From the NCBI RefSeq assembly GCF_900545795.1, contig NZ_URAR01000010.1, positions 26,522-90,521 on the forward strand: 64,000 nt of DNA. Direction: 5' to 3'. The notes beneath the pieces are model-generated. The model ran no database searches, had not been told where the DNA came from, and saw only the letters and a program-made list of their open reading frames with translations. A program made the translations under genes and the position numbers. Positions 27,221-35,302 of this stretch are shown here, piece after piece (position 1 is the stretch's first letter; the number at the start of each line of letters is the position of its first letter). This stretch comes from an uncultured Veillonella sp. (GTDB taxonomy: Bacteria > Bacillota > Negativicutes > Veillonellales > Veillonellaceae).

Positions 27221-27258
27221 AAAAAAAGCAAAAGGACTGCCCGAAGGCTAGTCCTTTA
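27221..27258 (-). terminator. terminator-like hairpin inside the pur operon (purN/purH junction)
   Basis: On the minus strand, AAAGGACTAGCC-TTCG-GGCAGTCCTTT is followed by TGCTTTTTTT. The purN stop codon TAG lies inside the left arm. It should reduce transcription into purH-purD, or act as an attenuator. Confidence 0.75.
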
Positions 27259-27865
27259 TGTGCACTATATGGTCCTTGATCACTAGTTTGTCATCACAAA
27301 AAAGGGCTAGGGCCTTTTTATACGTTTTATGTTCTTCTGGTAAAATACGTGCCGCTAAGGTATCCTCTGTATCCTCAGCATATACGGGCACTACAGCCTG
27401 CATAATAATCGGCCCTGTATCCATACCCGTATCCACAAAGTGAACCGTACAACCACTCACTTTCACCCCTGCCTTGACAGCTTGCCCTTGCGCATGTAGG
27501 CCTGGAAAGGACGGCAATAGGGCTGGATGGATATTTAAAATCTTATTTTCATAAAGAGCGATAAATGTAGGACCTAATAAGCGCATATAGCCGGCTAATA
27601 CAATGGCATCAGGCTCATACGGTGCAATTACATCAAGCATAGCTTGCTCAAATTCATCTTTCGAAGCATATGCTTTGCGCATCACCACATGGGCTGGTAC
27701 GCCCCATTCTTTAGCGCGATCTAGCACTTTAGCATCCTGCTGGTCTGTCACTACAACCACTACTTCGCCATTGATTTCTCCAGCTTGCATAGCCTCATAC
27801 AAAGCAGCAGCATTGGAGCCACGGCCACTAGCAAAAATAGCAAGCTTTTTAGCCAACGAAGTCAC
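27248..27865 (-). CDS. purN: phosphoribosylglycinamide formyltransferase
   Basis: Formylates GAR using 10-formyl-THF. The 205-aa protein has LAIFASGRGSNAAAL, the catalytic NIHPALLPSFPG and HFVDTGMDTGPII. The start is uncertain: GTG at 27865 overlaps purM by 17 bp and is very close to GGAAGG; TTG at 27856 (MAKKLAIF) has better spacing. The gene ends within a terminator-like stem. Confidence 0.95.
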   Translation of the reverse strand: MTSLAKKLAIFASGRGSNAAALYEAMQAGEINGEVVVVVTDQQDAKVLDRAKEWGVPAHVVMRKAYASKDEFEQAMLDVIAPYEPDAIVLAGYMRLLGPTFIALYENKILNIHPALLPSFPGLHAQGQAVKAGVKVSGCTVHFVDTGMDTGPIIMQAVVPVYAEDTEDTLAARILPEEHKTYKKALALFCDDKLVIKDHIVHIKD

Positions 27866-28913
27866 GACCTTCCATAATAACGCGTTCGCTTTGACCCTCT
27901 TCTACACGGCCAATTTCATAGAACATTTCTGCATGCTTAGTTAAGTTTGCTTTTACGGCCTCCACATTGTCAGGGCTTACCACTAAAATCATGCCAATGC
28001 CCATATTAAATGTGCGGTACATTTCCTTAGTATCTACATCGCCCCACTCTTGAAGCTTTTTAAATACAGGAAGCACAGGCCAAGCATCTGCATTAACGCG
28101 AGCGCTCATGCCGTCTGGTAAAATGCGCGGAATATTGTCATAGAAACCACCACCAGTTACATGCACCATGCCTTTCACAAGACCTTTGCGAGTTAATGGC
28201 AATACAGCTTTAGGATACAAGCGCGTAGGAGTCAACAACTCTTCTCCTAGCGTTTTGCCAAATTCTGGTACTTCATCACTTAAGTTCATCCCTTTATGGT
28301 CAAATACAATTTTGCGCACTAAAGAGAAACCATTAGAGTGTACACCGCTGGATGGTAAGCCAATTAATATATCACCAGCGGCAATATACTTACCAGTAAG
28401 CAAGCGTGGCTTATCTACAATCCCTACAGCAAACCCAGCAATATCATAGTCATCTTCTGCATAGAAACCAGCCATTTCAGCTGTTTCACCGCCGATGAGA
28501 GCGCAGCCAGATTCTTCACAAGCACGAGCTACCCCTGCTACAATATTGGCAATTTGCTCAGGCACCACTTTGCCTACCGCAATATAGTCTAAGAAGAATA
28601 AAGGCGTAGCCCCTTGTACTAAAATATCATTTACACTCATAGCTACACAATCTTGACCAATAGTATCATGCTTATCCATCATAATGGCCAAACGAAGCTT
28701 AGTGCCCACGCCATCTGTACCAGATACGAGCATAGGTTCCTTCATGTCGAAACCAGCTAAGGAGAACAAACCTCCAAAGCCACCAATATCGCCTACTACA
28801 CCTTCAGTATATGTGCGTTTTACGGCGTCTTTCATCAATTCAACAGCTTTATTACCTGCATCAATATCAACTCCGGCGTCGCGATAGGTGATACCTTTTT
28901 TATTCGAGCACAT
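27849..28913 (-). CDS. purM: phosphoribosylformylglycinamidine cyclo-ligase
   Basis: Forms AIR from FGAM with ATP. The 354-aa protein shows YRDAGVDIDAGN, LVSGTDGVGTKLRLA and GCALIGGETAEMAGFY. The ATG at 28913 (GGAGG 5 nt upstream) is chosen over an upstream codon at 28937. It overlaps the end of purF by 14 bp and the start of purN by up to 17 bp, so the three are translationally coupled. Confidence 0.97.
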   Translation of the reverse strand: MCSNKKGITYRDAGVDIDAGNKAVELMKDAVKRTYTEGVVGDIGGFGGLFSLAGFDMKEPMLVSGTDGVGTKLRLAIMMDKHDTIGQDCVAMSVNDILVQGATPLFFLDYIAVGKVVPEQIANIVAGVARACEESGCALIGGETAEMAGFYAEDDYDIAGFAVGIVDKPRLLTGKYIAAGDILIGLPSSGVHSNGFSLVRKIVFDHKGMNLSDEVPEFGKTLGEELLTPTRLYPKAVLPLTRKGLVKGMVHVTGGGFYDNIPRILPDGMSARVNADAWPVLPVFKKLQEWGDVDTKEMYRTFNMGIGMILVVSPDNVEAVKANLTKHAEMFYEIGRVEEGQSERVIMEGRDFVG

Positions 28914-30321
28914 ATTTGCCTCCCTCATCTTGTTCATCTGGAACTGTTACTGCATAATCACCATTAAAGCATGCAAAGCAAAGATCTGCTTCTGATACGC
29001 CACTCACGGCTCTGCACAAACCTTCACGACTTAAATAATGGAGCTTATCAGCTTGAATGTATTCACGAATTTCCTCCACCGTATGGGTGGCTGCAATTAA
29101 CTCTTTGCGCACCGATGTATCAATGCCATAGTGACATGGATATTCGATAGCTGGGGAGCTAACGCACATATATACTTCTTTAGCACCTGCTTCTTTGAGC
29201 ATACGCACAATAATACCACTAGTTGTACCACGCACGATGGAGTCATCAATGAGGACAATGCGTTTTCCTTTTACTACATCAGTCACTGCATTGAGCTTCA
29301 TGCGCACAGCCAATTCACGTTGCGCTTGATCTGGTTTTATAAAAGTACGGCCCATGTAGCGATTCTTAATTAAGCCTTCCCCAAATGGTATGCCTGATTC
29401 ACGGGCATAACCAAGTGCTGCGGTAGTACCAGAGTCAGGAATCGACATAACTAAATCGGCGTCATACTTTGTTTCACGAGCCAATTCACGGCCCATATTA
29501 AGGCGCGCCTGATACACACTTTGGCCATCAATTTCACTATCAGAACGTGCAAAATAGATATATTCAAACACGCAAAGAGCTTTATTAATTTGGTCTTTAG
29601 ATTCCACAAACAAACGGCTGCGCACGCCAGAATCATCGATTACCACCATTTCACCAGGTTCAATGTGACGAATGAATTCTGCCTTAATAGCATCTAACGC
29701 ACAAGTTTCAGAAGATAATACATAGCCATGTTCCGTCTTGCCTAGGCAAAGTGGGCGGAATCCATTAGCATCACGCACGCCAATGAGCTTGTCATTAGTG
29801 CTAATTACTAAGGAAAAAGCCCCATTAATACGGCGCACCGCTTCAATAATGCGGTCTTCAGTGCTTTCAGCTTTTGAGCGCGCAATTAAGTTTACAATAA
29901 CTTCTGAGTCCATCGTTGTTTGGAATATAGACCCTGCATCTTCTAATTCACGACGAATATCTAAGGCATTCGTCAAATTACCATTGTGAGCTACGGCCAT
30001 ATCACCACCTTGATAGTGGATAACAAGGGGTTGAATATTTTTAGGGTGATTAGAGCCTGTAGTGGAATAGCGCACATGGCCAGCTGAAATAAAGCCTTTA
30101 GTTTCAGGTAAAGTTTTAATAGCTTCTGTCAATAAACCCATACCTTTAGTTACTTCAATATTATTGCCATCACTAATGGCAATGCCGACGCTTTCTTGCC
30201 CGCGATGTTGCAAAGCAAAAAGGCCCCAATACGTATAATTACCTACATTTAAATGGCGGTCGTATATGCCGAATACGCCACATTCTTCATGCCACTTGTC
30301 AAAAATAGAGTCGTAATGCAT
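28900..30321 (-). CDS. purF: amidophosphoribosyltransferase
   Basis: The committed step of purine synthesis: PRPP and glutamine to phosphoribosylamine. The 473-aa protein has a short propeptide ending before Cys14 (HEECGVFGIY), the Ntn-type nucleophile of the glutaminase domain. The PRPP loop VLIDDSIVRGTT occurs in the second half. C-terminal cysteines (CRAVSGVSEADLCFACF) are compatible with the iron-sulfur cluster of the Bacillus-type enzyme. It lies 12 bp from purC and overlaps purM. Confidence 0.97.
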   Translation of the reverse strand: MHYDSIFDKWHEECGVFGIYDRHLNVGNYTYWGLFALQHRGQESVGIAISDGNNIEVTKGMGLLTEAIKTLPETKGFISAGHVRYSTTGSNHPKNIQPLVIHYQGGDMAVAHNGNLTNALDIRRELEDAGSIFQTTMDSEVIVNLIARSKAESTEDRIIEAVRRINGAFSLVISTNDKLIGVRDANGFRPLCLGKTEHGYVLSSETCALDAIKAEFIRHIEPGEMVVIDDSGVRSRLFVESKDQINKALCVFEYIYFARSDSEIDGQSVYQARLNMGRELARETKYDADLVMSIPDSGTTAALGYARESGIPFGEGLIKNRYMGRTFIKPDQAQRELAVRMKLNAVTDVVKGKRIVLIDDSIVRGTTSGIIVRMLKEAGAKEVYMCVSSPAIEYPCHYGIDTSVRKELIAATHTVEEIREYIQADKLHYLSREGLCRAVSGVSEADLCFACFNGDYAVTVPDEQDEGGKYVLE

Positions 30322-30333
30322 TATAATCTCCTA

Positions 30334-31038
30334 TTATGCACGTTCACCAGTTAAACGGAACAACATTTCCTTGTACGCATCTTCTACATTGCCAAGATCG
30401 CGGCGGAAACGGTCCTTATCAAGTTTTTCATTTGTTTTGCTGTCCCAGAAACGGCAAGTGTCAGGGGAAATTTCATCGCCAAGCAATACTTCACTATTAT
30501 GAACACCAAATTCTAATTTAAAATCTACAAGAGTTACATTTTTTTCTGCTAAGAAGTTTTTAAGTACTTCATTAACCTTCATAGCATATTTGCGAATTAA
30601 GTCCAATTGTTCTTTAGTAGCCCAATCAAGTGCTAAGATTTGATCTTCATTTACAAATGGATCTCCTAAATCATCATTTTTGTAGCAGAATTCTAAAATA
30701 GGTTGTTTACAAGGAGTCCCTTCTTCAATGCCAAGGCGTTTGGACAAGGAGCCAGCTACAATATTACGAACGATAACTTCTAAAGGTAAAATCTCAAGTT
30801 TCTTTACTAATTGGTCGCGATCATCGATGCGTTTAATAAAATGATTTGGCACACCTTCTTTAGTAAGAAGATCGAAGAAGAAGGCAGAAATTTTATTATT
30901 CAACACGCCTTTATCGTGAATTGTGCCTTTTTTCTCCCCATTAAATGCAGTCGCATCATCTTTATAATGAACTAAATATTCATCTTTGTTTTCAGTTTCA
31001 AATACTTGTTTAGCTTTTCCTTCATACAACATGTTCAT
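30334..31038 (-). CDS. purC: phosphoribosylaminoimidazole-succinocarboxamide synthase
   Basis: Joins aspartate to CAIR with ATP. The 234-aa SAICAR synthetase has MLYEGKAKQVF, the GSLSKRLG region, LVDFKLEFG and DEISPDTCRFWD. AGGAGG lies 8 nt before the ATG. Follows purE by 97 bp in the same operon. Confidence 0.97.
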   Translation of the reverse strand: MNMLYEGKAKQVFETENKDEYLVHYKDDATAFNGEKKGTIHDKGVLNNKISAFFFDLLTKEGVPNHFIKRIDDRDQLVKKLEILPLEVIVRNIVAGSLSKRLGIEEGTPCKQPILEFCYKNDDLGDPFVNEDQILALDWATKEQLDLIRKYAMKVNEVLKNFLAEKNVTLVDFKLEFGVHNSEVLLGDEISPDTCRFWDSKTNEKLDKDRFRRDLGNVEDAYKEMLFRLTGERA

Positions 31039-31135
31039 AATTCGTTCCTCCTGTAAAAATAAATATGTGGCTTTTATATATAAGTCTTATGGGTTTACTT
31101 TTATGCCTTTAGTTAACCCTTGTATACTTCAGTGC

Positions 31136-31627
31136 TTATGCGTTTAATTCTGCTTGTAATTTTTCATTTTTAGCGAGTACAGCTTTGGCCATATCTTCGC
31201 GATAAATTTTATATTTTGCTTGTAATTCAGCATTTTGAGCTGCTCCAATTTGAACGGCAAATAAAGCGGCATTCTTCGCTCCATCTACAGCCATAGTAGC
31301 TACTGGCATACCTGATGGCATCTGTACAATAGCAAGCAATGCGTCAATGCCCTTCAAGGCAGTAGCATTTAAAGGAACACCAATAACAGGTAACACCGTA
31401 AAGCTAGCAATAACACCTGGCAAATGCGCCGCTGCGCCTGCCCCAGCAATAAAGGCGATAGCGCCTTCTTGTTCCAAACGAGTTACAAAAGATTTTACTG
31501 CTTCTGGTGTGCGATGTGCAGAAGCGATGACCATTTCAAAGTCGATGCCAAATTCTTTAAGTACATCTGCGGCCTTCTTCATAACTGATAAATCAGAATC
31601 ACTGCCCATTACAATGCCAACTTTCAT
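31136..31627 (-). CDS. purE: N5-carboxyaminoimidazole ribonucleotide mutase
   Basis: Converts N5-CAIR to CAIR. The 163-aa class I PurE has VGIVMGSDSDLSVMKKAA, ASAHRTPE and FIAGAGAAAHLPGVIAS. The ATG at 31627 has AGGAGG upstream; ten extra codons in the longer frame lack support. It is the first gene of the pur operon. No purK is in the window. Confidence 0.96.
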   Translation of the reverse strand: MKVGIVMGSDSDLSVMKKAADVLKEFGIDFEMVIASAHRTPEAVKSFVTRLEQEGAIAFIAGAGAAAHLPGVIASFTVLPVIGVPLNATALKGIDALLAIVQMPSGMPVATMAVDGAKNAALFAVQIGAAQNAELQAKYKIYREDMAKAVLAKNEKLQAELNA

Positions 31628-31690
31628 TTTATTCCCTCCTATAATGTACTTGTCCACTCAACGTGTTTTAGAATCTATAATATATGTTAA

Positions 31691-31719
31691 ATTCTAACAA
31701 ACACCCCCTCATTAGTCAA
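31691..31719 (-). promoter_or_regulatory. pur operon promoter
   Basis: On the minus strand, TTGACT (-35) and TAGAAT (-10) with a 17-bp spacer, 65-90 bp upstream of the purE start. Confidence 0.75.
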
Positions 31720-31723
31720 TATA

Positions 31724-31779
31724 ATAATCGAATATTTATTTATTTGATAATGTTAATGTTCGCAACATTCCGAACTATA
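31724..31779. promoter_or_regulatory. candidate PurR operator (paired CGAA PurBoxes) upstream of purE
   Basis: Just upstream of the -35 there are CGAA-centred boxes in opposite orientation: AATAATCGAATATT (31724-31737) and, inverted, TAATGTTCGCAACAT (31754-31768). The inner ends are about 17 bp apart. A further CATTCCGAACTAT (31767-31779) follows. Bacillus and Lactococcus PurR bind such CGAA-containing boxes with that spacing. A purR gene is not in the window. Confidence 0.55.
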
Positions 31780-31781
31780 TC

Positions 31782-31816
31782 AAAAATGACTCCTCGTAAA
31801 ATAAGGAGTCATTTTT
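31782..31816 (-). terminator. terminator of the YbjN-like pair
   Basis: AAAAATGACTCCT...AGGAGTCATTTTT, a 13-bp stem with T-tracts on both strands. It follows the second YbjN-like gene by 2 bases and adjoins the pur operator region. Confidence 0.85.
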
Positions 31817-31817
31817 G

Positions 31818-32432
31818 TCACAACAAGCCTGTATCCTTAGCGGATTCTACTTGCTCATTTCTATGTAATTGTGATGATACGGCCGAGGAAGCCGCTTCTG
31901 ATGCCGTGCCAGTGGGCGCAACACGACGTTCCTCAATCGTATCTAATTCATCATGGTCATGATGATGTTCTGCAAAAGGTTCTGGCAAGCGCGCTAATTG
32001 CATAGCTGCTTGCAATTTAGGCACAATGCTATCAATATACTCTATAATAGAGTTCATCAAGCCATATAAAAGTTGTGGTACAAACTCATCTGAACGGCTC
32101 ATATACACGCAGTCTAGATAAAAAGTTTGATCACTATCTTCTACATAAAATTTAAACTTTTTATACTCTCTATTGGCCTCATTGGCAAATTCCATAAGAG
32201 CGCTGCGATTAGTATCAGTAACAATACCGCCACCAACAACCACGCGAATAACCGTGTAAATAGACGAATCTAAAATAACATACAAAGGCATAGTCCCCAT
32301 GGCTGTGTCCAAGTACGAACGGTATAAAACAGTCTCTTCTTCGTCGCCAATGGCCTTGATGTCAAAACAAGAAATGTCTTCCTCTTTTAAAAATCGGTTA
32401 AATAAGTCTCGCTTTTTATTCTTTAAACTCAT
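31818..32432 (-). CDS. YbjN-like protein with extended His/Asp-rich tail
   Basis: A 204-aa protein whose first 140 residues resemble the YbjN domain (type III secretion chaperone-like fold) and the neighbouring upstream paralogue (LFNRFLKEEDISCF..., VLYRSYLDT, FKFYVEDSDQTFYLDC). The C-terminal 60 residues are low complexity: EHHHDHDELDTIEERR, which could bind metal, then a Ser/Ala-rich tail. I take the second ATG (32432), 5 nt from GAGG. The function of YbjN-like proteins in Firmicutes is not established. Confidence 0.6.
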   Translation of the reverse strand: MSLKNKKRDLFNRFLKEEDISCFDIKAIGDEEETVLYRSYLDTAMGTMPLYVILDSSIYTVIRVVVGGGIVTDTNRSALMEFANEANREYKKFKFYVEDSDQTFYLDCVYMSRSDEFVPQLLYGLMNSIIEYIDSIVPKLQAAMQLARLPEPFAEHHHDHDELDTIEERRVAPTGTASEAASSAVSSQLHRNEQVESAKDTGLL

Positions 32433-32460
32433 CATTACCTCGCGCTTACGTCAATCAATC

Positions 32461-32967
32461 TTAGTTTTGAGTTGTTTTTTCTTTTTTCACACGTAAGTTG
32501 GTTCTGCCTTTTTTAGCTGGTTTAACTTTAGTTGTGCCAAGCACATTGTCAATGATACCAGCATAGAACTCTTGAATATGAGGTTCTACCACTTCAATCA
32601 AGAGCGCCATAAGAAGGCCTGGTTCGAACTCTTCACCAGCTGGATAGCTTACATCTAAATATACAAAGCCATCTTCAGAGCTTACATAATATTTGAAAAT
32701 CTTAAAACGACTGTTTAAATCATTTAAGTATGTGCTCACTTCTTCACGACGATCAGCTGGCACTGGTGCATTTGTTACAACTAAACGAGCAAAGTTAAAT
32801 ACAGTGTCATCAAGCACTACGAAAGTAGGAATTTGTTGCTCGCCTACATTGAAGAAGCCACGATATACAACGGAATTTACTTGGTCTTGTACTTCATCCT
32901 TAGTAAACCAGTTTTCTACATTACGTTCTTTTAAAAAGGCATCAAATTTTTCAACTTTTTTATTCAT
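32461..32967 (-). CDS. YbjN-like protein
   Basis: A 168-aa paralogue of the next gene. It has FDAFLKERNVENWF, VVYRGFFNVGEQQIPTFVVL and FKIFKYYVSSEDGFVYLDVS, then a lysine-rich C-terminus. The start at 32967 has GGGGAG 7 nt upstream. The two genes are 28 bp apart, in tandem, upstream of the pur operon. Domain assignment is by pattern and moderate; role unknown. Confidence 0.6.
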   Translation of the reverse strand: MNKKVEKFDAFLKERNVENWFTKDEVQDQVNSVVYRGFFNVGEQQIPTFVVLDDTVFNFARLVVTNAPVPADRREEVSTYLNDLNSRFKIFKYYVSSEDGFVYLDVSYPAGEEFEPGLLMALLIEVVEPHIQEFYAGIIDNVLGTTKVKPAKKGRTNLRVKKEKTTQN

Positions 32968-33402
32968 CAATAAACTCCCCATAAATACACAGACCTTATC
33001 GGTCCCATACTATAAAATAAACATTAACTAATGAAACTACACATTAATTAGTGGTAGTATCTACACTCTATTATATAATGAGTAAAATATTTTAGCAATT
33101 TTTAAAATAACAAACCTCAAAACTTCTTATAAAACTAAACCTATTCCACCTAGTTAAGCAAGCAAAAAAGGGAGGCTTCGCCTCCCTTTTAATTCGTGAC
33201 AATTAATTTATTATTTTTATATATTACCCCGGCACGCCAAGAAAGAGCACTCACATAGATTATGTAGGCCAATAAAGCTATAAGCATATCAAGCATATAG
33301 TATGCACCTGCTATGAGATATATTCTCTATACGATCCACCAGCTAATAATATAAAAATTATGCAATAATTTGATTTTAATCAGCTTACACTGCGTATTTA
33401 AA
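32968..33402. other. intergenic region between xpt and the YbjN pair
   Basis: Apart from the xpt terminator (33163-33192) I see no gene or clear signal in these 435 AT-rich bases. A minus-strand promoter for the YbjN pair is expected near 33000-33090 but no hexamer pair stands out. Confidence 0.5.
33163..33192 (-). terminator. terminator of xpt
   Basis: On the minus strand, AAAAGGGAGGC-GAAG-CCTCCCTTTTTT, with a very stable loop. Confidence 0.9.
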
Positions 33403-33978
33403 TTAGTCTTCTAAAAATACGCATTTATTATCTTCAAACTTCTTAATGCGCACTAAAGACTCTACATTATAGCCGGCACGCTCTAAACGCTCACGACCTG
33501 GTTGGAAAGATTTTTCAATAACAATAGCAATCCCTTCTACACTATCACCAGCGCTTTCTACGAGCTTCACAAGGCCCATAGCAGCTTCACCACTAGCTAA
33601 GAAATCATCGATAATAAGAACTTTTTCACCTTCAGGTAAGAATTTCTTAGAAATTGTTACATCATAATTCTCTTCTTTTGTATAAGAATATACAACAGAA
33701 TGATATACATCATCAGTCATAAGAATTGATTTTTTCTTGCGTGCAAACACAAGTGGTACATCCATTTCAATAGCCACTTGTAATGCCACTGCAATACCTG
33801 ACGCTTCAATGGTAACAATGCGTTGAATGCCCTTGTCTTTAAAGCGATTCGCAATTTCCTTGCCAATAGCTACAAATAGTTTTGGATCAATTTGATGATT
33901 CAAAAAGCTATCTACCTTCAACACGCGATTATTCAATACAATGCCTTCTTCTCTAATTCGTTCTTTCAAGAGTTCCAT
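33403..33978 (-). CDS. xpt: xanthine phosphoribosyltransferase
   Basis: Salvages xanthine to XMP with PRPP. The 191-aa protein shows RIVTIEASGIAVALQVAIEM, the FARKKKSI segment typical of Xpt and the PRPP loop VLIIDDFLASGEA. It follows a LysR gene by 57 bp, with no purine-riboswitch-like leader in between. It may be co-transcribed with the LysR gene. Confidence 0.95.
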   Translation of the reverse strand: MELLKERIREEGIVLNNRVLKVDSFLNHQIDPKLFVAIGKEIANRFKDKGIQRIVTIEASGIAVALQVAIEMDVPLVFARKKKSILMTDDVYHSVVYSYTKEENYDVTISKKFLPEGEKVLIIDDFLASGEAAMGLVKLVESAGDSVEGIAIVIEKSFQPGRERLERAGYNVESLVRIKKFEDNKCVFLED

Positions 33979-34035
33979 CTCTGCGTCTCCTCCATGACTT
34001 ACTGTTACGATAAATTGATTGATTACAATACCTTA

Positions 34036-34917
34036 TCACTTTCTAAGCAGAAGGTCAATAAATTTTGCCGCCCCTTGCGAAACTGGCATTAAGCGCGAAC
34101 GCACTAAGGCCACTTTGCGTGGAGGTACAGTCATATCTGTTTTAATCTCTACAACGCGACCTTCTTTTATCTTTTGTTTCACTAACATATCAGGTACTAA
34201 GGAAATCCCCATATTAATTTCAACTAGATCCATAAGCACATCTAAGCTACCTAATTCAAAAGATGGCTTCTTACATGCATTGTTCGTCAATTGATCAAAG
34301 AAGGATCGACTTGCCGCCCCTTGCGTAAGCAATAATAAAGGCTCTTGTAATAGGCGATTCAAATCAATCACGCCCATGCCTTTATAGAAAGGACCACCTA
34401 CAAATATATCTTGTACCGTCAATAAGTCGATGACTTCTAATTGAGGATTTAATTCTAACCCTTCATAGGTATTGACAATAGCGATTTGCGCTTCACGATT
34501 TTCCACCATTTCCACACATTGTGGTGATGGGCGATTCGTGATTTGAAGGCCTGTATCATGTTCTTGTTCCTGCCATTTTTTGAAATAAGGAAGCAAGAAA
34601 TGCCGGCATAATGTATCGGTAGCTGCTAATTTTAGACTTTCTTGTTCATGCGTCATGCGCTCTTGTAATTGAGTGACCCCATTGTCTAAAATTGAAAACG
34701 CTTTTGCCACTGTATCAAACAATTCTTTACCTTCTGGCGTAAATGCTACTGATTTAGTAGTACGCTCAAACAAGGTAATTTCTAATTCTTTCTCCAATTG
34801 TTTAATACTTTGGCTAATGGCAGATTGAGATACACCAAGATCCTTAGCTGCTTTGGAGAAGGAAAGGTGTAAACCAACGCCTAAAAACGTGCGATACAAA
34901 TCTGTTGAAATACTCAT
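34036..34917 (-). CDS. LysR-family regulator, divergent from purL
   Basis: A 293-aa LysR protein: N-terminal HTH (FSKAAKDLGVSQSAISQSIK, about residues 18-40) and a sensor domain ending in a conserved MGISLVPDMLV-like segment. It is divergent from purL and immediately upstream of xpt, so control of purine genes is possible. That is inference from position. Confidence 0.8.
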   Translation of the reverse strand: MSISTDLYRTFLGVGLHLSFSKAAKDLGVSQSAISQSIKQLEKELEITLFERTTKSVAFTPEGKELFDTVAKAFSILDNGVTQLQERMTHEQESLKLAATDTLCRHFLLPYFKKWQEQEHDTGLQITNRPSPQCVEMVENREAQIAIVNTYEGLELNPQLEVIDLLTVQDIFVGGPFYKGMGVIDLNRLLQEPLLLLTQGAASRSFFDQLTNNACKKPSFELGSLDVLMDLVEINMGISLVPDMLVKQKIKEGRVVEIKTDMTVPPRKVALVRSRLMPVSQGAAKFIDLLLRK

Positions 34918-35302
34918 ACTGCAATAACTCCTTTTAAACCACTACCACTCTTTGATTATTACACGCATGTATAATAATCACCCCTTATCAATTATTAGTA
35001 ATACTTAATTACTTCTAATTAATTTTATCTTTACTAATAAGTCTAAACCGTATATACTAGAATTGTCAATAAGGTTAAGCCCCAGAAGTATAGCTGGCAA
35101 GCTTGTTTCGCCTAATAAACGCTAAGCAAATTAGACATATTTGTAAAAGCTCAAAATTACGAAACCTGTCCTATACTAGGTAGTTTTCTCAATGCATAAT
35201 AAATAAAAGAACAAACTTTAATTTATTATAGCTATATTATACTATATTTGGGGTTTGCACAATAGTTAGTAATCATGGCTCATACGTAAGAGGAGGCTCA
35301 TT
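34918..35302. other. divergent LysR/purL intergenic region
   Basis: 385 AT-rich bases. It contains possible hairpins (CCAG-AAGTATAG-CTGG near 35081-35096; GCTTGTTT...AAACGCTAAGC near 35100-35130), then GAGGAGG before purL. I compared it with the purine, PRPP and ZTP riboswitch cores I know and found no match. No clear PurBox pair is present here, unlike upstream of purE. Confidence 0.5.

Noticed and set aside
33979..34035. purine riboswitch before xpt
   Set aside because: Only 57 bp separate xpt from the upstream gene and no riboswitch core is present.
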